The notes below the pieces were generated by a model, which saw nothing but the letters and a program-made list of their open reading frames with translations, searched no databases and had not been told where the DNA came from. A DNA stretch of 64,000 bases from Chitinophagaceae bacterium (lineage in GTDB: Bacteria > Bacteroidota > Bacteroidia > Chitinophagales > Chitinophagaceae). The position numbers were made by a program, and so were the translations under genes. The stretch spans positions 186,001 to 250,000 of the forward strand of contig JAHBTJ010000005.1 in the NCBI GenBank assembly GCA_019638595.1. The letters run 5' to 3'. Below, piece by piece: positions 1 through 8,808 of this stretch; positions within the stretch are counted from its first letter, which is position 1; every line of letters begins with the position of its first letter.

Positions 1-967
1 CGGACGAAAACAGCAGGAAATTCCCATCGGTAGTAACAAAAGGTTGCGTGCTGTTGGAGCCGGGCATATTAATAGGTTCGCCAAGCTTTACAGGTTTCGA
101 CCACCCGGTATCTGTTTTTTCTGAGCTGAATATGGCAGATACGGAAGCCCCGTTTTCTACGGCCCACCTGGTGAAAAACATTTTTTTGCCTTTTGGAGCA
201 AATGTTGCCAACCCAATATGCGATCCTTCTTCTCCCGGGATATTTACTTTTTCGGGGTTTGCGGTGATATTGTCGTCATAGCCTGCAGACTTATACAATC
301 TTGCAACAAAATAATCCTTCCCTTGTTTTTCCGCTGTATCATCTTTATAGATAGAAGTAAAATATACACTGTCGCCGCCAATATTAGCCGCATAGGTTGA
401 AGTATTTGCAGCGCCCTGTTGTTTGGTAACAAAGAAGCCGTCTTTTAATTTCGTCTTTTCTTCCTGCAAAAATTGAAGGTTGGCCAGTTCTTTATCTGCG
501 CCAACGAGCAGCTCATCCATTGTATGATAGTTTTCCTGGAAGATGGTAAAAGCTTCGAGCGCTTCTTCGGGTTTGTTATTAGCCCTTAAGCTTACACCAT
601 ACCAGTATTGGCTTGCAGGATAGGCTTTTGGGGAAAAGCCTGTTGCTTCCTTGTACCATTTCTCCGCCTTGGCAAAATCGTTCATATGCCGGTAACTTTC
701 TGCCAGGTTGTACACAGCTTCGTTATGCATGCTCAGGTTCGATTTGCCTGCTGTTTTTTTTCTTACGGCAAATGGAGTGGATCGTGCCGAGATGCTGTTT
801 TCCGTGCTTAAATATTTTTCATAATGCTGTATGGCTTCGTAGTATTTTTTTTCGCTGAAAAGCTTTTCCGCCTGGATAAAGTATCCGGCTTTTCCTCCCT
901 GTGCCCGGAGGGAAGTGGCAGATACCAAAAGCAAAAACGAAAGCAACACTGAAGCAAGCCTCAGCAT
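1..967 (-). CDS. TPR/PD40 outer-membrane protein (PorE/OmpA-like), 3' part missing
   Basis: This reading frame is open from an ATG at 967 to the window edge (322 codons visible). A Sec signal peptide ending in SLRAQ is followed by TPR-like helices (AEKLFSEKKYYEAIQHYEKY, then further repeats to about residue 170). WD40/PD40-type blades follow, with phrases such as TFAPKGKKMFFTRW and TDGNFLLFSS. Proteins with this order usually end in a peptidoglycan-binding OmpA domain, which would lie outside the window. It is the last visible gene of the T9SS adhesin operon, 65 bp after the PorP/SprF gene. An in-frame ATG at 1009 is possible, but it would put 14 polar residues before the signal peptide. The family call is by pattern; the OmpA end is inferred. 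Confidence 0.75.
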   Translation of the reverse strand, partial: MLRLASVLLSFLLLVSATSLRAQGGKAGYFIQAEKLFSEKKYYEAIQHYEKYLSTENSISARSTPFAVRKKTAGKSNLSMHNEAVYNLAESYRHMNDFAKAEKWYKEATGFSPKAYPASQYWYGVSLRANNKPEEALEAFTIFQENYHTMDELLVGADKELANLQFLQEEKTKLKDGFFVTKQQGAANTSTYAANIGGDSVYFTSIYKDDTAEKQGKDYFVARLYKSAGYDDNITANPEKVNIPGEEGSHIGLATFAPKGKKMFFTRWAVENGASVSAIFSSEKTDTGWSKPVKLGEPINMPGSNSTQPFVTTDGNFLLFSS

Positions 968-1031
968 ATTATATTCCTGTATGTTGTTCCACCGTATATT
1001 CTTGCACATAGGTAATTATTTTAAGCCGCTT

Positions 1032-2027
1032 TTAAAAGCGGGGACAGTAGAATGGTTTGGTTGGTATTGAATTTTTCTTCCACCAGGTATACGATACCGA
1101 TAGTTCAAGGCTATTGCGGTTAATGGCCATTGAATTTTTGGTAGAAGCCGTAACATCGTAACTGAGCCCGAACGTTAGTCCTTTGTGATAAAATCCCGCG
1201 AAAGGAGAGAGCGCATCGTTTAAACGAAGATTGGCTCCCAGCATAATATCTGTTTTTTCACTGGCATTGATCTGCAGGTAGGCACCCACCATCTTTTCAT
1301 CCACATTTCCCTGTCGCATATACAAAACGTTGGGTACAATATTAAAAAAGTCGTTCACCATAATCCTGGCCCCTGCATGTGCGCTGTAGCGCATGGGTAA
1401 AGCAGATTTATTTTCTTTTGAAATAAAAGCCCCGTCAGGTTTGGTAAGATGAAAGGCCGATACGCCTGCAAATACATTTACTTTTTTATCGGGCGTGGCA
1501 TCGTAATAGGCAAGCCCGGCACTGATGTCTACAGATGATACAGATGGCTTGTAAAATACTTCTGTTGTTTGAGCGGAAGGGTCGTAACCCACACCGGAAA
1601 CCCATTGATCGCCAAACTGCAGCTTGCTTACATTAAACCTCCGGTTGATCATGCCTGCCTGCATTCCCATTACCAGGTAATGGTCTTTAAACCGTACTCC
1701 TGTATACGCCATACTGATATACCCGTTGGTATAGCTGTAGGCGCCGTCGGTAGACGACTGGTTGAAAATGTTCAATCCGAAGTTCATGTTTTTGGTGGTA
1801 GGCATTTCCGCCGAAATACCTTTGGTGGAAAATGTATTGGCATACTGTGTGCGCCATACTGCCGATACCCTGTAATCTCCTTCAATAGCGCCGGTAAGGG
1901 CGGGGTTCAGCGACATGGGCTGTATGAAATATTGAGAAAAATGCGGATCTACCTGCGCGTACAGGGATTGATCCCAGCCCCCAGCCAGCAGCACCGCAAA
2001 AATGATATGTAGAATTTTATTTTTCAT
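1032..2027 (-). CDS. PorP/SprF family type IX secretion outer-membrane protein
   Basis: The 331-residue protein has a signal peptide ending LYAQ and then the family hallmark VDPHFSQYFIQPMSLNPALTG. The rest is beta-rich with alternating aromatic residues, as expected of an outer-membrane barrel, and the length is normal for PorP/SprF. In Flavobacterium gliding systems SprF is needed for export of its partner adhesin SprB, which carries a type B sorting domain. Here the two upstream genes encode proteins with that domain, so this copy is probably their dedicated partner. It lies 39 bp downstream of the nearer adhesin gene, on the same strand. Partner specificity is inferred from gene order. Confidence 0.92.
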   Translation of the reverse strand: MKNKILHIIFAVLLAGGWDQSLYAQVDPHFSQYFIQPMSLNPALTGAIEGDYRVSAVWRTQYANTFSTKGISAEMPTTKNMNFGLNIFNQSSTDGAYSYTNGYISMAYTGVRFKDHYLVMGMQAGMINRRFNVSKLQFGDQWVSGVGYDPSAQTTEVFYKPSVSSVDISAGLAYYDATPDKKVNVFAGVSAFHLTKPDGAFISKENKSALPMRYSAHAGARIMVNDFFNIVPNVLYMRQGNVDEKMVGAYLQINASEKTDIMLGANLRLNDALSPFAGFYHKGLTFGLSYDVTASTKNSMAINRNSLELSVSYTWWKKNSIPTKPFYCPRF

Positions 2028-2066
2028 TCCGAGTTATTTTTCACTCTTTAAAGAGCAGTGAGACTA

Positions 2067-3569
2067 TTACCTGATCAGGTGAACATTCCCTTTCCTGATA
2101 AAACTATCTTCATTGATCAATCGTATTTTTATAACGTACATGTATACCCCCGAAGGTTGCGGCTTGCCGCTATAAGAGCCGTCCCAGCCGGTTGAGTTGT
2201 TATTGGTTTCATGAATGGCTCTTCCCCACTGATCAAAAATTTTCATTTCAATATTTTTAATGGACGATCCATACACTTTGAAAATATCATTTTTGCCATC
2301 GTTGTTAGGAGTGAACGCGTTGGGAACAAATACATCTGTTGTGTTTACGTCTATGTTCACATTCACGCTCGCGGTATCAAGGCAGCCGTCTTCCGAACGC
2401 CCGATCACCGAAAAAGTGCGGGTGGCATCGTTAATGGTAAAGGATTGTGTTGCCGCGGTTTGATCGGGAAACAGGGTTTCAGGCAGCCAGCCATTCACGG
2501 TAAAGCTGGTGGCGCTGCCGGGAGTTAATGTTACCGGGTTGCCCGCAATTACGGGTTGCGGGTTAGCGGTCAGGGTCATGGAAAACTCCCTGACATCTAC
2601 CGTTACAGGTACCACCCGCTGACAACCGGTGCCGCCCATGGTGGCTACTACTGTATAGGTAGTAGTTGCTGAGGGATAAACCATTACCATGGGCCCCGGG
2701 CCTATATTTAGCCATTCTGTTGTTGATCCAATATCTGTGGAGAGCGCAGCCAGCGGAACTGTCGAATATTTACAAACAGGACCAACGGGGGCCGAAATAA
2801 TAGAGACTGTAGGCTGTTTATTAATAACAACACGCACTGGTTTTATAACGGCTGTTTGACAACCGTTGGTCGCTTTTATATAATAGTCTTTATTAAGACT
2901 TGTGGCAGTACTGATTGAATTTGGATTTGCTAATACTGCACCACCCGTTGATGTAGTGTGATAAGTAAGCGTTAATCCCGGTGTGCTGCCGGCAGTAATA
3001 GCAGGAACGGTGATGTTCACCGGCTGGGGCGCGCAGACAGGATCGGGATTGGTAATAATTAGGTCAATAGCTGATGGCTTCACCGTGATCTGTACTGTGG
3101 CAGAAGTATCGCTTTCTGCACCGGAAACAACCACCCTGCGGAACCATGTTGTTGCTGTTAATGCCGGCGGTGCATAATGCTGATTGGTGGCCAGCGATAT
3201 GTCTGAAAACCCGTTGGTTGCCGAAGTAGTGCTGCTTTGCCATTGATAGCCGAACGTTCCGGTACCGCCTGTGGGTAAACTGCCCGTTAAGCTGCCGGGT
3301 ATGGCGTTCTCGCAAATGGTTTGATCGCTGATGATAAGATTACTCCCGATTGCCCAACCTGTTGATGCTTCGGGGTTTTCAAAGCCTGCTTCAGGAAATG
3401 AAGAGTTATTTTTTGAAAAAGATATGATGTGTGCAATAGAAGCTTCTGGAGATACTATACTAACAGACTCAGATACTGTAGTAAATTGCCGAAAGTCCTG
3501 GCCTCTGCTCACTGTAATACCTACCAGCATACAGCACAGCCAACAAATAAAGTGGTAGCGGTTCTTCAT
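2067..3569 (-). CDS. T9SS type B secreted protein with gliding-motility C-terminal domain
   Basis: The 500-residue protein begins with a signal peptide (about residues 1-23) and has Ig/PKD-like beta modules in the middle (repeated phrases such as PDPVCAPQPVNITVPAITAG). It ends with a CHU_C/gliding-motility C-terminal domain over roughly the last 85 residues: FVPNAFTPNNDGKNDIFKVYG, DQWGRAIHETNN, GWDGSYSGKPQPSGVYMY. That domain is the type B signal for type IX secretion, so the protein is expected at the cell surface or outside. It shares its C-terminal half with the larger upstream protein, which suggests duplication followed by loss of modules. Binding target unknown. Confidence 0.9.
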   Translation of the reverse strand: MKNRYHFICWLCCMLVGITVSRGQDFRQFTTVSESVSIVSPEASIAHIISFSKNNSSFPEAGFENPEASTGWAIGSNLIISDQTICENAIPGSLTGSLPTGGTGTFGYQWQSSTTSATNGFSDISLATNQHYAPPALTATTWFRRVVVSGAESDTSATVQITVKPSAIDLIITNPDPVCAPQPVNITVPAITAGSTPGLTLTYHTTSTGGAVLANPNSISTATSLNKDYYIKATNGCQTAVIKPVRVVINKQPTVSIISAPVGPVCKYSTVPLAALSTDIGSTTEWLNIGPGPMVMVYPSATTTYTVVATMGGTGCQRVVPVTVDVREFSMTLTANPQPVIAGNPVTLTPGSATSFTVNGWLPETLFPDQTAATQSFTINDATRTFSVIGRSEDGCLDTASVNVNIDVNTTDVFVPNAFTPNNDGKNDIFKVYGSSIKNIEMKIFDQWGRAIHETNNNSTGWDGSYSGKPQPSGVYMYVIKIRLINEDSFIRKGNVHLIR

Positions 3570-3785
3570 GATATCAGGATAGGTAGGGTTTGGTATATTG
3601 GTTTATTAAATACGGATTATCAAATGTCAATTGTATTCGCTCCTCTGCTCAATATCACTGTTTTCTGCCGGTATGTACATTAACTTATTATAACCGAATT
3701 TATTGTATGGTAAATGCCCTTTTCCGCCATCCCTGCACCATCTCTTACACAAATAATGTTATACCGTTAATTTGGTTGATATATG

Positions 3786-6700
3786 TTAACGTAACAGGTG
3801 CACATTCCCTTTTTTGATAATTGTATCGTTGTTATATAACCGTACTCTTACAACATATAGATACATACCCACAGGTTGTGCTTTACCGTTATGTGTTCCG
3901 TTCCAGCCCGCATTATTGTCTTTTGTTTCAAATATCAGGTTGCCCCATTGAGTGTAGATCTGCATTTCCACCGACTGTACCGATGATCCGAATACTTTAA
4001 ATACATCGTTCCTGCCATCGCCATTAGGGGTAAATGCATTGGGGATAAATACATCGCTGGTGTTGGCTTCTATATTAATTTTCAGGCTGGCGGTATCCAC
4101 GCAACCCCCGGCAGATCTGCCGGTTACATACAGTGTTTTAGCGGTATCGCTGATGGTGATGGTTTGAGATGTACCTGTTTGAGCATTGAAGAGCTGCTGG
4201 GGCATCCAGGCTGTTACTTCAAAACTTTCATTGGCATTTGCCTGCAGGGTTACGTTCGTTCCCGCCAGTACGGAATTTCGGTTAGCCAGCAGCGTTATGG
4301 AAAAATCACTGACCTCAATGTTGCTGGTAACTGTGGTGCTGCAACCTTCAGCATTGGTTGCAATAGCAGTATAGGTTGTGTTGCTGTAAGGTTGTACCGT
4401 AATAGCGCTACCCCCCTCGCCGTACTGCCACGATACATTATTACCCGGCGAAGAGGCGGTAAGGGTTACAGCAGCGCCTTTACAAACTTTACCGGCCGGC
4501 GCAGTAATATCAATAACCGGCTGATCGTGTATTGTCACCTGCACCGGTTGCAGATCACTACTGCATCCATTTGCATAGGCGCCTTTTATATAATAGGTTC
4601 CGCTTACGGCAACAGCAGTTGGATTGGATAATACGGACGTTCCTGCAGCGTCATTAAAATAAGCATAGGAAATTCCTGTTCCGTTCCCTGCTGTTATATC
4701 GTTGTTCGTTATGTCTATTGTTGAAGGAGCGCATACAGGGTTGGGATAGGTAATGGTAAGTACAGGATCGGCGATCGTAATGATAGTGCTGGTACTGCCG
4801 CTGCATGCTCCATTGCTGTATTGATAATGAACCGTATAGTTGCCGGGCGTACTTGCCGCAAGGTTTATAGTACCAGATGCGCCATCAATCGCCAGGCCAG
4901 CAGCAGATGTAAAGCTGCCGCCTGTTTGCCCGTTTATAGAAACGGTTGCAGTGCCATACGTACAATAAGTGCTATTGGGATAGGCAATGCCGGTAACAGG
5001 CAATTGTTGTATGCTTACGGTAACGGGCGCTGTTGCGCTGCAGGTATTTCCATCTGTCCCCTTAATATAGTACCCGCCTGTTGTTACAACAGATGTTGGA
5101 TCGTTAAGAACTATTGAGGCTGTTGCATCGGTATAATAACTGAAGGTCAACGCAGCGCTGCTGCCGGCAGTAACAGCAGCTCCGGTAAGGTCTACACCTG
5201 CGGGAGCACAAACGGCTGCGGGAGAGTGAACAGATAAAATTGGGTTGGCATATACTCTTATAGTTGCAGTAGCGGTATTATGGCAGTTGCCATCATCGGA
5301 TGTATACGTAATGGTATAGTCACCTGCTGCACTATTCGCCAGGTCAATTTCACCGGTGTTGTTATTGATAGATAGTCCTGCCCCGGCACTGAACATGCCT
5401 CCTGTTTGCCCGGTTATAGTTACTGTAGCAGTACCTGCCTGGCAAAAGGGTGTACCCGGATACAAGATCGTTGCCGATGGAAGCGGGTTCACTGTAATGG
5501 TATGTGTAGCGGTAACTGTTCCGTTGCAACCTGTTGCGGAAGCTGTAATTGTTGCTGAGCCGCTGAAAGCCGCATTCCAGGTTATTTCGCCGGTGGCCGT
5601 ATTGATGGTTCCCGCAGTAGCCGGAGCCAGGCTATAGCTCATGCCCGATGAGTGATCAGCGGTTGCGTTGATGATATCTGCCCCCACTGCCTGGCAACGG
5701 ACAGTAATGGCGTCATCGGAAAATACGGGTGTTGTGGCAGCCGCTGTTACAGTTACAGTGTGGGTAGCTGCTGAGGGACCGTTCACCCCCTCGGCTCCGG
5801 CGGTGATGGTGGCATTGCCGCTGAATGAAGCCGACCATGCTACTTCTCCCGTAGTGCTGTTAATGCTTCCCGCCTCTATGGGCAAAAGCGTGTAGGTAAT
5901 ACCGGTAGTATTGCTCGCTGTTGCGGAATACGTACCTGTTCCTGCTGCCTGGCACCTGGCTGAAGCAGCGCCTGCGGCAAATACGGGTGTACCAACTGCA
6001 GGCGTTACTTCCGCAGTATCAATATTATTCGATAAATCCGGATCTGCTGTAGTGCTGCTTACTTCTGCCGTATTTATATAAGAGCCTGTTGGGTTTACGG
6101 CAGCAGTAACCGTCAGTATCCTGCCTGCCCCTGTTGACAATGCGCCTATATTCCATATGCCGGTTGTACTGTTGTAGCTGGTACCGGCAGCGGCAGACGA
6201 AGATAAATATGTATATCCCGAAGGTAATAGATCGGCTACGGTAACTCCTGCAGCGTTGCTGGGCCCGTTGTTGGTTGCCGTAATAGTAAAGATCACATTC
6301 GTTCCGGCGGGCGCTGTATTGTTATCTACGGTTTTGGTTACCTGCAGATCGCCTGAAGCCGCTACAGGCACAGGTGTTATGCTGGCTGTATTATTACCGC
6401 CTACAGGGTCAAACAATGTTCCGCTTATGCTGGCAGTATTAGTGTAAACGCCCGTAGCATTCACCAGGGCGGTAATGGTTAAAACCGTGCTTGAGCCATT
6501 GTTCAAATTTCCCAGCGTCCATACGCCTGTGGTATTGTTATACGATCCTGCACTGGCGTTAGCGGACACAAAAGTATAACCGTTGGGCAAAGCATCATCT
6601 ATCCGTACACCAAAGGCGTTGTTAGCTCCATTGTTGGCGGCAGTAATAGTGAATGTTATATAACTTGATAATGGCGGAGCATTGTTGCTTACCGATTGTG

Positions 6701-7913
6701 TTATACTCAGGTCGGCGTTTCCTACGTTCACTGTAACTTCCGCATCATCGCATTGAGGTGTAGTAGCATTATCGTTGCATATCCTGTAGGTAAAATGATC
6801 TGTTCCGCTATAACCTGCTGCAGGAGTGTAGGTAATAATACCGGTTGTGTTGTTAACCACGGTACTGCCATGCGTGGAACCTGAAATTACCTGTAAAGAC
6901 GATTTATCGAGCGCTGCGGCCGGTTGGTCATTGTTCAGCACAGGTATATGAACCGGTGCGTCTACGGGTGTGTTTATAATATCGTCGTTGGCGCTGGTAA
7001 CCGTTATTACATTGCTGTTAAATGCAAGAAAGGCGGGATCGCTGCTTCCATTCAGCTTATACCGTAATGTAAGGGCAGGAGAGTAGTTGCTGCCGTTGAT
7101 CCCAAACGCGCTGATATCGGCAGCCCAAATACGTATGGTTCTTTCCGTTTTGGTATACCCGCCCGATAAAGTGCCATTGGCATTGTAAAAATCAGCAATC
7201 CATCTGCCTACTGCAGGTATAGTGGAAGACATATGGTTGATGGCTATTTTATTCCCTACCAGGTTGCCGCTGCCATCGGTAAAATATACGGAGTCGAGCA
7301 CAGTACTGGGGTCAGCGATCTGGCTTACCAGAATGTCGGGCAGCCCATCCCCGATCTGTGAGGGGTCAATAATTCCTCCAAAGTCAAAAATCAAAGTACC
7401 TGTGGGTATATTAGCCACCCCTGTTCCTAGGTCAAGTCCCTGAATACCATCGGTTAAAAAAGTGGAAATATTGGGAGGCTGTGTAAAAGGCGCAGGAACA
7501 GAAGATCCGTTGTCAACCCCGTCCTTTAACTGACCTAAAGCCGGTAAAGCGCTCGTGCCGGACAATGTTATGTTACGTACAGGAAATGCCTGGAAGCGCA
7601 TAGGCGTAAAAGTTACCCCCTGTGCGGTGAGTATAGCGTCGTTTACTCCTGTAGAATAGGTTTGGCCATTCCAGGTGAACCCTAAAACATTGTGACTGTT
7701 ATCGGGCCGGATGGGGCTGATGGCTGTAGATGAAGATGTCCAGTAGCCGTTAAAGTCTGTGTATATCCGCGTAATACCCGTTTGCTGTGCCGTGGCAATA
7801 TTTAGTTGTATATGAAAGAGTACAAGTATAAAAGCGGCTTTTGATACCACATTTATGCCTGGTTTTCCGGAGATCCCGCAAAATTCAAAAACCACGGACA
7901 TCCAATTCTTCAT
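3786..7913 (-). CDS. Giant T9SS type B adhesin with cadherin-like and DUF11 repeats
   Basis: The 1375-residue secreted protein has a long N-terminal region and then a hydrophobic signal around residues 25-43. About 260 residues of beta-rich unknown domain follow. Next come a cadherin-like/Big module (VPVLNNDQPAAALDKSSLQV near 330), two DUF11 repeats (FTITAANNGANNAFGV and FTITATNNGPSNAAGV, about 400-640) and a series of Ig-like modules beginning PVF.. or containing C..A.... It ends in a CHU_C domain (FIPNAFTPNGDGRNDVFKVFG, then GWNGTHNGKAQPVG). This is the first gene of the operon that also holds the smaller adhesin, PorP/SprF and the TPR/PD40 protein. It most likely works as a surface adhesin or filament; the ligand is not apparent. 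Confidence 0.9.
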   Translation of the reverse strand: MKNWMSVVFEFCGISGKPGINVVSKAAFILVLFHIQLNIATAQQTGITRIYTDFNGYWTSSSTAISPIRPDNSHNVLGFTWNGQTYSTGVNDAILTAQGVTFTPMRFQAFPVRNITLSGTSALPALGQLKDGVDNGSSVPAPFTQPPNISTFLTDGIQGLDLGTGVANIPTGTLIFDFGGIIDPSQIGDGLPDILVSQIADPSTVLDSVYFTDGSGNLVGNKIAINHMSSTIPAVGRWIADFYNANGTLSGGYTKTERTIRIWAADISAFGINGSNYSPALTLRYKLNGSSDPAFLAFNSNVITVTSANDDIINTPVDAPVHIPVLNNDQPAAALDKSSLQVISGSTHGSTVVNNTTGIITYTPAAGYSGTDHFTYRICNDNATTPQCDDAEVTVNVGNADLSITQSVSNNAPPLSSYITFTITAANNGANNAFGVRIDDALPNGYTFVSANASAGSYNNTTGVWTLGNLNNGSSTVLTITALVNATGVYTNTASISGTLFDPVGGNNTASITPVPVAASGDLQVTKTVDNNTAPAGTNVIFTITATNNGPSNAAGVTVADLLPSGYTYLSSSAAAGTSYNSTTGIWNIGALSTGAGRILTVTAAVNPTGSYINTAEVSSTTADPDLSNNIDTAEVTPAVGTPVFAAGAASARCQAAGTGTYSATASNTTGITYTLLPIEAGSINSTTGEVAWSASFSGNATITAGAEGVNGPSAATHTVTVTAAATTPVFSDDAITVRCQAVGADIINATADHSSGMSYSLAPATAGTINTATGEITWNAAFSGSATITASATGCNGTVTATHTITVNPLPSATILYPGTPFCQAGTATVTITGQTGGMFSAGAGLSINNNTGEIDLANSAAGDYTITYTSDDGNCHNTATATIRVYANPILSVHSPAAVCAPAGVDLTGAAVTAGSSAALTFSYYTDATASIVLNDPTSVVTTGGYYIKGTDGNTCSATAPVTVSIQQLPVTGIAYPNSTYCTYGTATVSINGQTGGSFTSAAGLAIDGASGTINLAASTPGNYTVHYQYSNGACSGSTSTIITIADPVLTITYPNPVCAPSTIDITNNDITAGNGTGISYAYFNDAAGTSVLSNPTAVAVSGTYYIKGAYANGCSSDLQPVQVTIHDQPVIDITAPAGKVCKGAAVTLTASSPGNNVSWQYGEGGSAITVQPYSNTTYTAIATNAEGCSTTVTSNIEVSDFSITLLANRNSVLAGTNVTLQANANESFEVTAWMPQQLFNAQTGTSQTITISDTAKTLYVTGRSAGGCVDTASLKINIEANTSDVFIPNAFTPNGDGRNDVFKVFGSSVQSVEMQIYTQWGNLIFETKDNNAGWNGTHNGKAQPVGMYLYVVRVRLYNNDTIIKKGNVHLLR

Positions 7914-8299
7914 TGGGTTTATTGGGTTGAATGAAACATGAGTTTGCCGGGTTTAAACCCGTATGATGTGTAGTTCAAAGGAGCAACGGCGGCTTGTAAG
8001 CATTTACAATTCCACATACAAACAATAAGTGTTTATATGTATAGGTATAATAACTTAATGAAGGACAGGTTATTGCTTTTTCAGTTTATTTTTTAGATGT
8101 ATTCGTTCTTCCAGCCTTCAGGAAGTCGTTCATCGCTTAAAAGGTTCGTTCGGCGATGTTCATCAGGGAGCTGCTGTTGGCATCGGGGGCAGTGTAAAAC
8201 TTTTGGAGATATTTTTAGTGATATTGGTTGATTTATCGTAACTTTTAACATGTAAAAAATCCTGATCTGTCATTAATTATTCCACTAAAACTAAGAAAA
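7914..8299. other. Divergent intergenic region
   Basis: This 386-bp region separates the leftward adhesin operon from the rightward CBS-domain gene and must hold both promoters. I saw no RNA gene, repeat or convincing hairpin. The segment at about 8240-8262, with TAACTTTT, could be a weak -7 element for the CBS gene, but I could not find a matching -33 element. Confidence 0.4.
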
Positions 8300-8737
8300 A
8301 TGAGAACGGTTGCTCACATCTTTCAACGCAAAGGGCGTCACAACATTACTATTACGCCCGATGTTACAGTGCTGGAAGCGCTGAAGATCATGTCTGAAAA
8401 GAATATCGGCTCGGTAATAGTAGTAGATGATGACGGAAAGTACTGCGGGCTGGCGACAGAAAGGGATTACGCCCGTAAGGTGATCCTGCTGGGCAGATCG
8501 TCGGGCGCAACCCCGGTAAGTGAAATTATGCTGGAGCATTTGCCCAGGGTTACACCGGAACATACCCTGGAAGAATGCATGACCATTATGACCGCGCATA
8601 ACATTCGTTACCTCCCCGTTTTTACCGGTAATGATTTTTATGGCGTAATATCAGTGCTGGACATAGTAAAGGAAACCATCCTGGCCCAGCAGGAAACCAT
8701 TGAGCAGTTGCAAAACTATATACATTCTACCGTGTAA
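8300..8737 (+). CDS. Two-CBS-domain protein
   Basis: The 145-residue protein is almost entirely a pair of CBS motifs. The first (about 15-70) contains VTVLEALKIMSEKNIGSVIVVDDDGKYCGLATERDYARKV. The second (about 80-140) has EHTLEECMTIMTAHNIRYLPVF and GVISVLDIVK. Stand-alone CBS pairs bind adenosyl nucleotides such as AMP, ATP or NADH and act as small energy sensors in the cytoplasm. No fused effector domain is present and no co-directional neighbour suggests a partner. Product type is secure; its target is unknown. Confidence 0.93.
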   Translation: MRTVAHIFQRKGRHNITITPDVTVLEALKIMSEKNIGSVIVVDDDGKYCGLATERDYARKVILLGRSSGATPVSEIMLEHLPRVTPEHTLEECMTIMTAHNIRYLPVFTGNDFYGVISVLDIVKETILAQQETIEQLQNYIHSTV

Positions 8738-8808
8738 GGCATCAGTATATAATTAATATAGCTTGATACCGATACCGTAGTTTCTGAACTGCGTTCTGCC
8801 TGGTTTTG

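Noticed and set aside
1569-2012. Plus-strand 147-codon frame opposite the PorP/SprF gene
   Set aside because: It is a shadow frame over a well-conserved gene with no recognisable protein pattern.
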